Source: Actinomycetota bacterium (GTDB lineage Bacteria; Actinomycetota; Acidimicrobiia; Acidimicrobiales; GCA-2861595). Taken from it: 19,078 nt of DNA. Of this stretch, positions 6,672 through 14,709 are shown piece after piece. How positions within the stretch are numbered: position 1 is the first letter of the stretch; each line of letters opens with the position of its first letter. A program made the position numbers and the translations under genes. The notes below the pieces were generated by a model. That model was not told where the DNA came from. It worked only from the letters and a program-made list of their open reading frames with translations, and did no database searches. The stretch spans positions 1 to 19,078 of the forward strand of contig JADDQT010000011.1 in NCBI GenBank assembly GCA_016781225.1, given 5' to 3'.

Positions 6672-7436
6672 TCAGGACGTCAGCCATTCCGCCCAGCCCA
6701 GGCCTCGGCCGGCGGGCGGGTCGACGAAGCGGCACAGGCTTCGCTCCAGGGTCGCCCGTCCACTGTCCGCCTCCACCATCAGCGGAGCTCGGTGCAGAGG
6801 CTCCACGACGACCTCCTGTCCTACGTGGTCCAGCCGGTGGGGCGTCCCGTCGTCGAGGCGGCCGCCCAGCCAGGACTAGGGCGGGGTCATCCAGTCGCCT
6901 CCCGTCGCGTCCTGCTCCCGCCAGGAGTGACGACGCCACCCGTGGCCCTCGAAGGCGATGGTCTCCACGCCGCCGCCCCCCACCAGGATCTCGCCGTGGA
7001 CCACTCCCGGCTGGGCGTAGCAGCCACTCGTGCCGACGACCTCCCCCTCGGACTCCCACTCCACATCCAGACCGAGCGCCACGCGCTCACCTCGCTCGGT
7101 CCCGAGCGCCTCGTCGGGATCGTCCATGGACACGCCGAAGGCCTCCAGCCCGATCGACCAGTGCTCGAACGGCGTCTCGCAGTTCATGTCGGCCCACAGG
7201 GCCTGAGAGCGGATCTCTCGTGAGGCGGGACGGCGGGGCAGGGCGATCTCCAGGTCGCGCACCAGTAGGTACGGACGCCGGTCGCCCACCAGTGCGGCCC
7301 AGTACCAGCACCGGTGGCGCTCGGGGACGAAGGTGAGGCCCACGAAGCCACCGAGGGAGGCGTCTTCAGCGAAGAAGTCGAAACCCCAGAACTCCCGCCG
7401 GCCCGGGTGGGGCCGCTCCCACGATGGCGAGACCAT
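6672..7436 (-). pseudogene. lipocalin-like (CrtC/AttH or DUF7065-type) gene split by an in-frame TAG
   Basis: Reading leftward from ATG 7436, the frame encodes 186 residues (FWGFDFFAEDASLGGFVGLT, WYWAALVGDRRPYLLVRD, LWADMNCETPFEHWSIGLEA, GYAQPGVVHGEILVG-like and GHGWRRHSWREQD segments) and then meets TAG at 6878-6876. The same frame continues for 67 sense codons (SWLGGRLDDGTPHRLDHVGQ to GLGWAEWLTS) to TGA at 6674-6672, and this part looks like the natural C-terminus. The full product would be 254 residues. I place it, from memory of the family pattern, with two-domain lipocalin-like proteins related to hydroxyneurosporene synthase. In that pattern the RxHSWG...DW...W segment precedes the RLDDGT strand, so TAG probably replaces TGG (tryptophan). 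The gene diverges from the SCP2 gene with a 25-bp gap. Confidence 0.65.
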
Positions 7437-7461
7437 GCCCCGCGCGTACTAGACCTTCGGC

Positions 7462-7848
7462 GTGGCCCGCTACCTGAGCGCCGAGTGGTTCGACGAGCTC
7501 AACGCTGCGGCGCAGCAGCAGGATCCCCAGTCACCCGCCCGGCTGGCTCGTCTCAGCCTCCAGCAGGTGGTCACCGACAGCCCCGACGGTGAGGTGCGCT
7601 ACTGGGTCCGGCTGGACCAGGGAAGGGTGACGGCCGGGCTCGGAGAAGCCGAGTCCGCCGATGCCGTGATCAGCCAGTCGTACGACACGGCGGTCGGTGT
7701 GGTGAGGGGTGACGTACGGGTGCAGACCGCTCTCATGTCCGGCGAGATCCGCCTGACGGGCGACATCGCCACCCTCGTCGAGCACCAGGACGCGCTCCGG
7801 GGCCTGGACGCAGCCTTCTCCGATCTCCGCGACCGCACCTCGTACTGA
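7462..7848 (+). CDS. SCP2 sterol-binding domain protein
   Basis: This 128-residue single-domain protein starts at GTG 7462 (YLSAEWFDELNAAAQQQ). The core has the SCP2 pattern: LQQVVTDSPDGEVRYWVRLDQGRVTAGLGEAESADAVISQSYDTA, then VRGDVRVQTALMSGEIRLTGDIATLVEHQDAL. SCP2 folds bind sterols, fatty acyl chains or other lipids in a hydrophobic tunnel; actinobacterial stand-alone copies are common and mostly uncharacterised. No Shine-Dalgarno sequence is visible, and a TACTAG hexamer at 7447-7452 could be a -10 for a near-leaderless transcript. Its stop overlaps the next gene's ATG by one base. The divergent neighbour also has a lipid-related fold, which hints at shared lipid or isoprenoid metabolism. 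Confidence 0.8.
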   Translation: MARYLSAEWFDELNAAAQQQDPQSPARLARLSLQQVVTDSPDGEVRYWVRLDQGRVTAGLGEAESADAVISQSYDTAVGVVRGDVRVQTALMSGEIRLTGDIATLVEHQDALRGLDAAFSDLRDRTSY

Positions 7849-8558
7849 TGACCGAGCACCAGGACCCCGAGCATCAGGGCCCCAAGGAACGCAAGGAACC
7901 GGAGGAACCCGAGGACGCGCGGCCACCCGAGACCGGACCGGCGACGACAGGCCCCGGTGCCAACGGGTCGTCTTCGCCGCCTCCGGACAAGGTGTCGGCC
8001 AGACCGTTGCCGACGACAAGGGTGCCCTCGAGGCCGGGCGCCCGTCGGCCCGGCCGTCCGGCTCCACCTCCCCGCCGGTGGATGCTGATCGCCGCGGGCG
8101 TGCTCTTCGTCGGGCTCTTCGGTCTGGTCTTGGTCCGCGGCCTGGACAGCGGGCCCAAGTTGCCGCCACGCACGGTGGAGGACCAGGAGTTCGTGCGCCA
8201 GGCCAACGCCGCCTGTGCCCGCAGTCTCCCCGAGCTGCGCAAGGACCGGGCTCGGCGCCGGACCGGCGACGAAAGCAAGGAAGCGGCGCTGGCGGGGACG
8301 GTGGACCGAGCCTCGGACGAGCTGGAACGCCTGACCAGAGAGGTGCGTGGCCTGCCGGTGGCCGGCGACGACGGCGTGGAGGTGAGCCGCTGGCTCGATG
8401 ACTGGGACGCCTACGTGGCAACCGGCAGGCGCTTCGCCGATTCGCTCCGCCGGCGTGACAACAAGAGCTACGCCACCATCTCCGCAGAGAGCACGGAGCT
8501 GAGCGAGAGGATCTACAGGTTCTCCGAGGCCAACGGCATCTCGGAGTGCGTGTTCTGA
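7848..8558 (+). CDS. single-pass membrane protein with proline-rich cytoplasmic N-terminus, unknown function
   Basis: ATG 7848 overlaps the SCP2 stop (TGATGA). The 236-residue product has about 75 charged and proline-rich residues (EHQDPEHQGPKERKEPEEPE at the start), one transmembrane segment (about 79-97) and an extracytoplasmic helical domain of about 135 residues. C123 (ANAACARSLPEL) and C234 (SECVF), at the two ends of that domain, could form a disulfide. The topology suggests a cell-envelope protein, but I recognise no family. Coupling to the SCP2 gene implies a common transcript. Confidence 0.7.
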   Translation: MTEHQDPEHQGPKERKEPEEPEDARPPETGPATTGPGANGSSSPPPDKVSARPLPTTRVPSRPGARRPGRPAPPPRRWMLIAAGVLFVGLFGLVLVRGLDSGPKLPPRTVEDQEFVRQANAACARSLPELRKDRARRRTGDESKEAALAGTVDRASDELERLTREVRGLPVAGDDGVEVSRWLDDWDAYVATGRRFADSLRRRDNKSYATISAESTELSERIYRFSEANGISECVF

Positions 8559-8583
8559 TGTGAGCGCTGGATGGGGTGCCGCC

Positions 8584-8598
8584 CCGGACGCCGTCCGG
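8584..8598. repeat. inverted repeat in the 83-bp intergenic gap
   Basis: CCGGAC-GCC-GTCCGG is a perfect 6-bp inverted repeat 26 nt after the membrane-protein stop. It could be a terminator stem (no T-tract) or an operator for the following gene. In 70% GC sequence such short repeats also arise by chance. Confidence 0.25.
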
Positions 8599-8641
8599 TA
8601 CGCTCCGATGACTGGTTGACCGGCGGTGAAAGGGACGATAC

Positions 8642-8857
8642 GTGACGTTGGCCGAGGTGATCGACGACCATTTCCTGAGGCGGTACCGCGAGCTGCTCGA
8701 TGCCGAGGATGCCGCCTTCGACGAGTTGGAGCACGCCTACGAGGACGGCGACCGCTCCCACTTCGAGGCCGACCTCGCTGCCTGGCAGCAAGCAATCGAG
8801 CAGAAGCTGGCCTACCTTCGCCGACTCGGCGTCGAGCCCGTGCCAGCAACCTCCTGA
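8642..8857 (+). CDS. small hypothetical protein (71 aa), helical
   Basis: GTG 8642 has a plausible ribosome-binding site (AAAGGGA, 8629-8635). The product (VTLAEVIDDHFLRRYRELLD, then AEDAAFDELEHAYEDGDRSH, ending RRLGVEPVPATS) is acidic and predicted to be a helical hairpin without membrane segments. It is followed after 40 bp by the ABC transporter ATPase gene and may share its transcript. No family is recognised. Confidence 0.6.
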   Translation: MTLAEVIDDHFLRRYRELLDAEDAAFDELEHAYEDGDRSHFEADLAAWQQAIEQKLAYLRRLGVEPVPATS

Positions 8858-8897
8858 TTCACCGGATCGGCGTTACCAGGACGCCGGGTCCGCTTCG

Positions 8898-9731
8898 GTG
8901 AACATCGGGGCCCAGGCCGACGCAGGCGGGAAGGGCGAGAGCGGGGCCAACGAGGGCGCCGCAGCCGGAGAGGCCCTTCTCCTGGTGGAGCTTGCCAAGT
9001 CCTTCGGCGCCAAGAAAGCGGTGGACGGCGTCTCCCTCGCCGTCCCCCACGGGTGCTTCTTCGGGTTGGTCGGCCCCAACGGGGCGGGCAAGACCACGGC
9101 ACTTCGGATGGCGACCGGCCTGCTTCGTCCCGATGCGGGCACGGTGGTGGTTGACGGGATCGAAGTCTGGCAGGACCCCCGCGGCGCCAAGGCCCGCATA
9201 GGCGTGCTCCCGGAGGATCTGCGCCTATTCGACCGGCTCACGGGGAAGGAGCTGCTCTCCTACACCGGACTTCTCCGGTCCATGACGGAGGCTGTGATCG
9301 ACGAGCGGTCGGCCGAGCTGCTCGGGGTGCTGGGGCTGACGGAGGCGGCCGACACGCTCGTCGTCGACTACAGCCACGGCATGCGAAAGAAGATCGCCTT
9401 GGCCGCCGCCCTGCTGCACGGTCCCCGCATCCTGTTCCTGGACGAGCCCTTCGAAGCCATCGACCCCGTCTCGGCCCGGGCCATCCGCGGGGTTCTCGAG
9501 CGCTACACCGACGCCGGGGCCACCGTCGTGTTCTCCAGCCACGTGATGGAGCTGGTCGAGCGCCTCTGTGACCGGGTGGCGGTCATGCACCTGGGACGCG
9601 TGGTGTCGGAGGGGTCGCTGGAGGAGGTCAGAGGTGGCCGGCCGAGCCTCGAGGACGCCTTCGTGGAGCTGGTGGGCGCCACCGAGGTGGACACCCGGGA
9701 GTTGGGTTGGCTCGGCACTTCGCCCGGCTGA
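8898..9731 (+). CDS. ABC transporter ATP-binding protein
   Basis: This 277-residue ATPase is read from GTG 8898. An A/G/E-rich extension of about 25 residues precedes the nucleotide-binding domain. It has Walker A GPNGAGKT (59-66), the Q-loop region as IGVLPED (no glutamine, as in several CcmA/ABC-2-type ATPases), the signature as YSHGMRKK (158-165, replacing LSGGQ), Walker B ILFLDEP (178-184) and H-loop histidine 215. It should power the membrane subunit encoded next, whose TTG start lies 25 nt inside this gene. The signature and Q-loop variants suggest an ABC-2-type exporter. Substrate unknown. The 5' end is the least certain part. Confidence 0.85.
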   Translation: MNIGAQADAGGKGESGANEGAAAGEALLLVELAKSFGAKKAVDGVSLAVPHGCFFGLVGPNGAGKTTALRMATGLLRPDAGTVVVDGIEVWQDPRGAKARIGVLPEDLRLFDRLTGKELLSYTGLLRSMTEAVIDERSAELLGVLGLTEAADTLVVDYSHGMRKKIALAAALLHGPRILFLDEPFEAIDPVSARAIRGVLERYTDAGATVVFSSHVMELVERLCDRVAVMHLGRVVSEGSLEEVRGGRPSLEDAFVELVGATEVDTRELGWLGTSPG

Positions 9732-11293
9732 AGCTCCGCCTCATCCGAAACGGGTTGCGCACCGGCTCTGCCCGGGTGGTGGCACTGATCCTCTCGATCT
9801 GCGTTGCGGTTCCGGTAGCCGGAATCGGGTTCCTCCTCCTGGCCGCCGTCCCCCGGGCTGAGCCCGGTGCCCGCCTTCCCGTCGCCGTTCTGAGCTTCAC
9901 GGCCGTGTTCTTCGCATGGCTGCTGGCACCGCTCCTCGCCTTCGGGACCGACGAGACGCTCGACCCTGCCCGCCTGGAGCTGCTGCCCATTTCCCGGCGC
10001 CATCTGATGACCGGCCTTCTGGTGGCTTCGATCATAGGCGTGACCCCGCTCGCCACCCTGGTGGCGCTGAGCGGTGCCGTCGTCGGCTTCGCCACCCTCG
10101 GCCCGGGAGCCGTGCTCGTGGCCGCGGCCGTCATCGTGGAGGTGCTGTTGTGCGTATCGGCCAGTCGGGCACTGATCACCGCGCTGTCCCGCATGTTGCG
10201 CTCCCGGAGGGCAAGGGACATTTCCGTTGTGGTCAGCGTGAGCTTGGCCGTCGTGTTCAACGTCGGCATCCAGGTCGGTGGGCGACTTCTGGACAGCGCC
10301 GACCGGCGGATGGTGGATCAGGCGAGCGAGGTGCTCGGCTGGCTGCCCCCGGGCCTGGTCGGCAGGTCCGTGGTCCACGCCGGGACCGGTGACCTGATCA
10401 CCGCTACCGTCGAGCTGGCGCTGGGGGCAGGGGTGGTTGCTGTGCTCCTCGTCGCCTGGAGCCGAGCCCTCGACCGCATGTCCACCACGGCGGAGTCGAC
10501 CACCACGACGACCCGGGCCGCCGGGCTGTACTCGGGCCTGCTTCGCGTCCTGCCTCGCACCCGGTCCGGAGTGGTGGCCGCCAAGGACCTTCGATACGCC
10601 TGGCGCGAACCCCGGCGGAGGGCTGCCCTCGTCTCGATGGCACCGCTCGCCTGCCTGCCATTGGCAGGCGTCCTGTTCTCTTCCGAAGAGGCGGTTCCCG
10701 CCGTCGTGTTCACCGCCGTGAGCACAGGAGGGCTCTTCGGCCTCCAGTCCCTCAACCATCTGGGAATGGATGGCCCGCCCTACTGGACCAACGTGGCCGC
10801 CGGCGGTGACCTCCGGGCGGACCTGGCGGGAAAGACCATCTCCACGGTCACGCTCGGGACCCTGCTGTCAGTCATCGCCGCCGTCGCCCTGGCCGCCTTC
10901 GCGGGCGGCTGGGGCTACATGCCCCTGGTGGCGATCCTTGCCGTGGCTCTCCTGCTGGTGGAAACCGCGGTCGGCAACCTGATGTCCGTGACCGCTCCTC
11001 AGCCCGTCCCCGAAGGGAGCAACCCCTGGGGCGGGGGCAACACAGGACAGGGATGCACCACCAGCCTGATCAGCCTCGCCGCCATGGGGGCCATGGCTCT
11101 CCTGTGCGTGCCCGTGGTCGTCGCCGTGCTCGTGGCGCTGATGCTGTGGCGACCCGGTCTGGTCGCCGTCAGCCTCTTGGCCGTCGTCTACGGGTACCTC
11201 CTGTGGCGCGCCAGCCTGGCCATGGCCGCTCGCAGGGCCGAGGAGCGCCTCCCCGAGCTCCTGGACGCCATCTCGCCCAAGCGAGCGGGCTAG
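9707..11293 (+). CDS. ABC-2-type transporter permease
   Basis: This 528-residue protein is read from TTG 9707, with GGGAG at 9697-9701 as ribosome-binding site, overlapping the ATPase gene by 25 nt. A basic N-terminus (ARHFARLKLRLIRNGLR) leads into about twelve hydrophobic stretches in two halves. They are separated near residues 265-305 by a charged loop (RMSTTAESTTTTTRAAGLYS and following KDLRYAWREPRRR). This layout fits large ABC-2-like exporter permeases. With the preceding ATPase it forms a two-gene exporter of unknown cargo. The stop codon lies in the palindrome CTAG (11290-11293), which also contains the stop of mdh on the other strand. Confidence 0.8.
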   Translation: MARHFARLKLRLIRNGLRTGSARVVALILSICVAVPVAGIGFLLLAAVPRAEPGARLPVAVLSFTAVFFAWLLAPLLAFGTDETLDPARLELLPISRRHLMTGLLVASIIGVTPLATLVALSGAVVGFATLGPGAVLVAAAVIVEVLLCVSASRALITALSRMLRSRRARDISVVVSVSLAVVFNVGIQVGGRLLDSADRRMVDQASEVLGWLPPGLVGRSVVHAGTGDLITATVELALGAGVVAVLLVAWSRALDRMSTTAESTTTTTRAAGLYSGLLRVLPRTRSGVVAAKDLRYAWREPRRRAALVSMAPLACLPLAGVLFSSEEAVPAVVFTAVSTGGLFGLQSLNHLGMDGPPYWTNVAAGGDLRADLAGKTISTVTLGTLLSVIAAVALAAFAGGWGYMPLVAILAVALLLVETAVGNLMSVTAPQPVPEGSNPWGGGNTGQGCTTSLISLAAMGAMALLCVPVVVAVLVALMLWRPGLVAVSLLAVVYGYLLWRASLAMAARRAEERLPELLDAISPKRAG

Positions 11294-12303
11294 GCCAACA
11301 GTTCCTGCACCGCCTCCCGCTCTTCCAAGAGCTCTTCGGTGGTGATCCGCAACTTCTCCCTGGCGTAGTCGTCCAGCTCGAAGCCGTCGGGCACCCGCCA
11401 CGAGGAGCCGTCGCTCACCACCGGGAACCCGAACTGGAGCCCTTCGGGAATGTCGTACTGGCCCCGGCTCACCACGGCCAGGGCGGCGTTGTCGCCTTCG
11501 GCAGTGGGCTCGATGACGCTGCGCACCGAGTCCACGATGGCACTGGCCGCCGATGCCGCCGACGAGGCCCCCCGGGCGGCGATGATGGCCGCCCCTCGCT
11601 GTTGCACGGCGGTGACGAAGCCGCCCCTCAGCCACTCGTGGTCGTCGATGACCGACGCCGCCGGGCGGCCGGCGATGGTGGCGTTGGCGAAGTCGGGGAA
11701 CTGCGTTGCCGAGTGGTTTCCCCAGATGGCCACGTTGGCCACCTCCGACACCGCCACACCGGCCTTGGCCGCCAGTTGAGCCCGGGCCCGGTTCTGGTCC
11801 AGCCGGGTCATGGCGAACCATCGTTCCTCGGGCACCTCAGGGGCGTTGGACCGGGCGATGAGGCAGTTGGTGTTGCAGGGATTGCCCACCACGAGCACCC
11901 GAACGTCCTCACCGGCATGGGCGGCGATGGCCCGCCCCTGGGGGCCGAAGATGCCGCCGTTCACCTCGAGGAGGTCCTTGCGCTCCATGCCCGCCTTGCG
12001 AGGGACCGAGCCCACCAGGAGCGCCCAGGAGGCGCCGTCGAAGCCACGGTCGAGATCCGACGTGGTCACCAAGCCGGTGAGCAAGGGAAAGGCACAGTCC
12101 TCCAGCTCCATGGCCACCCCCTCCAGAGCGCCCATGGCCGGTTCCACCTCCAGCAGTCGCAGGATCACCGGCTGGTGGGGACCGAGCATCTGGCCCGACG
12201 CCACCCGGAAGACCAGGGCGTAGCCGATCTGGCCCGCGGCCCCGGTAATGGTGACGTGCAGGGGCGTGGGCTCGGGCACGGGCTCTGCCTCGGGCACGGC
12301 CAT
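11290..12303 (-). CDS. mdh: malate dehydrogenase
   Basis: This NAD-dependent enzyme interconverts malate and oxaloacetate in the TCA cycle. The 337-residue product from ATG 12303 has the nucleotide motif GAAGQIG (21-27), an acidic residue at the end of the second strand (E52) consistent with NAD, substrate arginines in PRKAGMERKDLL (R102, R108), NPCNTN (141-146), TRLDQNR (D169, R172) and catalytic H197 in WGNHSATQFPD. It belongs to the cytosolic-type (about 330 aa) group rather than the lactate-dehydrogenase-like group. It follows icd by 5 nt on the same strand, so the two are probably cotranscribed. An upstream in-frame start at 12348 lies inside icd and adds a non-conserved leader. Confidence 0.93.
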   Translation of the reverse strand: MAVPEAEPVPEPTPLHVTITGAAGQIGYALVFRVASGQMLGPHQPVILRLLEVEPAMGALEGVAMELEDCAFPLLTGLVTTSDLDRGFDGASWALLVGSVPRKAGMERKDLLEVNGGIFGPQGRAIAAHAGEDVRVLVVGNPCNTNCLIARSNAPEVPEERWFAMTRLDQNRARAQLAAKAGVAVSEVANVAIWGNHSATQFPDFANATIAGRPAASVIDDHEWLRGGFVTAVQQRGAAIIAARGASSAASAASAIVDSVRSVIEPTAEGDNAALAVVSRGQYDIPEGLQFGFPVVSDGSSWRVPDGFELDDYAREKLRITTEELLEEREAVQELLA

Positions 12304-12308
12304 GGCCG

Positions 12309-13505
12309 CTACAGGCGGTCGACGATGGCCGACGCGAACTCCGAGCACTTGACCTCGGTGGCGTCGTCCATCAGCCGGGCGAAGTCGTAGGTCACGATCC
12401 CATCGGCGATGGTGGCCTCGAGGGCACGCACGATGCCGTCGGCGGCGTCGGTCCAGCCCAGGTGCTCGAACATCATCACACCCGACAGCAGCACCGAGCC
12501 GGGGTTGACCTTGTCCTGACCGGCGTACTTGGGGGCGGTGCCATGGGTTGCCTCGAAGATGCCGTGGCCACTGACGTAGTTGATGTTGCCGCCGGGCGCG
12601 ATGCCGATGCCGCCCACCTGGGCCGCCACCGCGTCGGACAGGTAGTCACCGTTCAGGTTGGTGGTGGCGATGACGTCGAAATCCTCAGGGCGGGTGAGCA
12701 CCTGCTGGAGGGTGATGTCGGCGATGGCGTCCTTGACCAGCACCCGATCACCCGGGTCACCGCCACAGTCGTCCCAGCCCACGGCGACGTCGGAGAACTC
12801 TTCTCGGGTCAGCTCGTACCCCCAGTTGCGGAAGGCGCCCTCGGTGTACTTCTGGATGTTCCCCTTGTGCACCAGGGTGACGCTCTTGCGCCCTCGGGCG
12901 ACGGCGTAGTCGAGGGCGGCCCGGACGAGGCGCTTGGAGCCGGTCACCGAGACCGGCTTGATGCCCACGCCCGAGTCGGTTCGGATCGTCCAACCCATCT
13001 CGTCGTGGAGCAGCTCGATCAGGCGCTTGGCCTCGGCCGTGCCCTGTTCCACCTCCAGGCCGGCATAGATGTCCTCGGTGTTCTCCCTGAAGATGACCAC
13101 GTCCACCTTCTCGGGGTGCTTGACGGGCGAGGGCACGCCGCTGAACCAGCGAACCGGCCGGAGGCACACGTAGAGGTCGAGTATCTGGCGGAGGGCCACG
13201 TTGAGGGATCGGATGCCACCGCCGACAGGGGTGGTGAGGGGACCCTTGATGCCTATGAGGTGCTCACGGAAGGCGTCGACCGTCTCCTGGGGAAGCCACT
13301 CGCCTGTCTCGTCGTAGGCCCGCTGGCCGGCCAGCACCTCCTTCCAGGCGATGCTGCGCCCGTGCCTGGCCGCGGCGGCGTCCAGTACGGACTGCGCCGC
13401 CGGCCAGATGTCGATGCCCGTGCCGTCCCCCTGGATGAACGGGATGACGGGGTCATCGGGGACGTGCAGGATGCCGTCGGAGCCCATGGTGATCATGGCG
13501 GACAT
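12309..13505 (-). CDS. icd: isocitrate dehydrogenase (NADP+), homodimeric E. coli type
   Basis: This enzyme converts isocitrate to 2-oxoglutarate and CO2 with reduction of NADP+. The 398-residue protein shows the substrate segment GGGIRSLNVALRQ (S100, N102, R106), R116, R140 and Y147 (FRENTEDIYAGLE), and K214 in VHKGNIQKYTEGAF. The cofactor segment HGTAPKYAGQDKVNPGSV carries K326-Y327, the NADP-specificity pair. S100 corresponds to the E. coli serine phosphorylated by AceK, but no aceK is in this window. Many actinobacteria use the monomeric isozyme instead, so the type is worth noting. The start at ATG 13505 is 55 bp from the divergent deacetylase gene. Confidence 0.95.
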   Translation of the reverse strand: MSAMITMGSDGILHVPDDPVIPFIQGDGTGIDIWPAAQSVLDAAAARHGRSIAWKEVLAGQRAYDETGEWLPQETVDAFREHLIGIKGPLTTPVGGGIRSLNVALRQILDLYVCLRPVRWFSGVPSPVKHPEKVDVVIFRENTEDIYAGLEVEQGTAEAKRLIELLHDEMGWTIRTDSGVGIKPVSVTGSKRLVRAALDYAVARGRKSVTLVHKGNIQKYTEGAFRNWGYELTREEFSDVAVGWDDCGGDPGDRVLVKDAIADITLQQVLTRPEDFDVIATTNLNGDYLSDAVAAQVGGIGIAPGGNINYVSGHGIFEATHGTAPKYAGQDKVNPGSVLLSGVMMFEHLGWTDAADGIVRALEATIADGIVTYDFARLMDDATEVKCSEFASAIVDRL

Positions 13506-13560
13506 CGGCCGAGCGTAGCCACCAGCCGGTCACCCCCTCGTTCTGGTAGCCAATACGGAC

Positions 13561-14709
13561 ATGAGCGAACGCGTCGAGCTGGTCTGGTACGGAGACGACG
13601 CCCCCTGGTACGACCACGGTCCCCAGCACCCGCTCCGGCCGGCCCGAGTCATCCTGACCCGCCAGCTCATCCACGACTACGGCATGGTGGACGGGAAGCG
13701 GGTGCTGGAGACACCGGCTCGAGACGCCACTGTCGACGAGCTCCTCCTGGTGCACGACGAGGAGTACGTGGACGCCGTCACCCGGGCGGGGCACGGGGAG
13801 CGGGGGCCATGGATGCTCTACGGCTTCGGCGCCGGGGACAACCCGCCGTTCCCCAACATGCACGAGGCGTCCGCCCGGGTGGCCGGTGCCTCCATCGCAG
13901 CCGCCGAAGCCGTGCTCAGCGGCCGGGCCCAGCATGCCTTCAATCCCGCCGGCGGGCTCCATCACGCCATGCCCGGTAGGGCCAGCGGCTTCTGTGTCTA
14001 CGACGACCCGGCCATCGCCATCGCCTGGCTGCTGGGGCAGGGAGTGGGCAAGGTGGCCTACGTGGACGTGGACGTCCACCATGGCGACGGTCCCCAGGAG
14101 ATCTTCTACCAGGACCCCCGTGTCCTGACCATCTCGCTGCACCAGGACGGCAGGACGCTGTTCCCGGGCACCGGCGCCGTCAACGAGCTGGGGGACGGCG
14201 ATGCCAGGGGGACCAAGGTGAACGTGCCCCTTCCGCCGCAGACGGGCGACGACGGCTGGCTGGACGCCTTCGGCCAGATCGTCCCGCCCCTGGTGGAAGC
14301 CTTCGAGCCCGAGGTGCTGGTCACCCAGCTCGGCTGCGACAGCCACCGCAGCGACCCACTGGCCAACCTCATGCTCACGACGGCCGCCTACCGGGAGGCT
14401 GCTTCGATACTCCACGACCTGGCCCACCGGGTGACGGGTGGCCGGTGGGTTGCCACCGGCGGCGGGGGCTACCAGTGGGCAGCCGTCGTGCCCCGGGCAT
14501 GGACCATCTACTTCTCCGAGATGGCAGAGGTGCAGGTCCCCGACCAGCTGCCGTCCGTGTGGCTGGAGCGGGCGGCGGAGGAGGCGGGCGGCAGCGTCCC
14601 CGACCGGCTCACCGAGCCACCGTCCGAGGGCCTGGGTGCCGAAGCCGTGGCCGAAGTTGTCGAGAGGGTGCGGGACACGGTGTTTCCCTTTCACGGCTTG
14701 GGTGGTTGA
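13561..14709 (+). CDS. AcuC/class I histone-deacetylase-family protein
   Basis: This 382-residue zinc-dependent deacylase carries the tandem histidines H134-H135 (GGLHHAMPGRASGFCVYDDP), zinc ligands D171 and H173 in YVDVDVHHGDG, D260 in GCDSHRSDPLANL, and the catalytic tyrosine Y304 in TGGGGYQW. All active-site residues are present. Bacterial relatives include AcuC, which removes acetyl groups from acetyl-CoA synthetase, and other acetylated-protein or acetylpolyamine hydrolases. The C-terminal ~60 residues resemble the AcuC tail in length and position, hence the label. No ribosome-binding site is visible before ATG 13561, so it may be leaderless. It is divergent from icd. Confidence 0.88.
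   Translation: MSERVELVWYGDDAPWYDHGPQHPLRPARVILTRQLIHDYGMVDGKRVLETPARDATVDELLLVHDEEYVDAVTRAGHGERGPWMLYGFGAGDNPPFPNMHEASARVAGASIAAAEAVLSGRAQHAFNPAGGLHHAMPGRASGFCVYDDPAIAIAWLLGQGVGKVAYVDVDVHHGDGPQEIFYQDPRVLTISLHQDGRTLFPGTGAVNELGDGDARGTKVNVPLPPQTGDDGWLDAFGQIVPPLVEAFEPEVLVTQLGCDSHRSDPLANLMLTTAAYREAASILHDLAHRVTGGRWVATGGGGYQWAAVVPRAWTIYFSEMAEVQVPDQLPSVWLERAAEEAGGSVPDRLTEPPSEGLGAEAVAEVVERVRDTVFPFHGLGG

Noticed and set aside
6876..6878. Pyrrolysine insertion at the TAG
   Set aside because: No pyl genes are in the window, and other genes here (icd, mdh and the ABC permease) end in TAG as ordinary stops. A mutated TGG is simpler.
12304..12348. Upstream start for mdh at 12348
   Set aside because: It would overlap icd by 40 nt and add a non-conserved leader; ATG 12303 sits 5 nt after the icd stop.
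12462..13979. 505-codon open frame opposite icd, running into the deacetylase gene
   Set aside because: It overlaps two well-identified genes in other frames, and its product is low-complexity with no motif.
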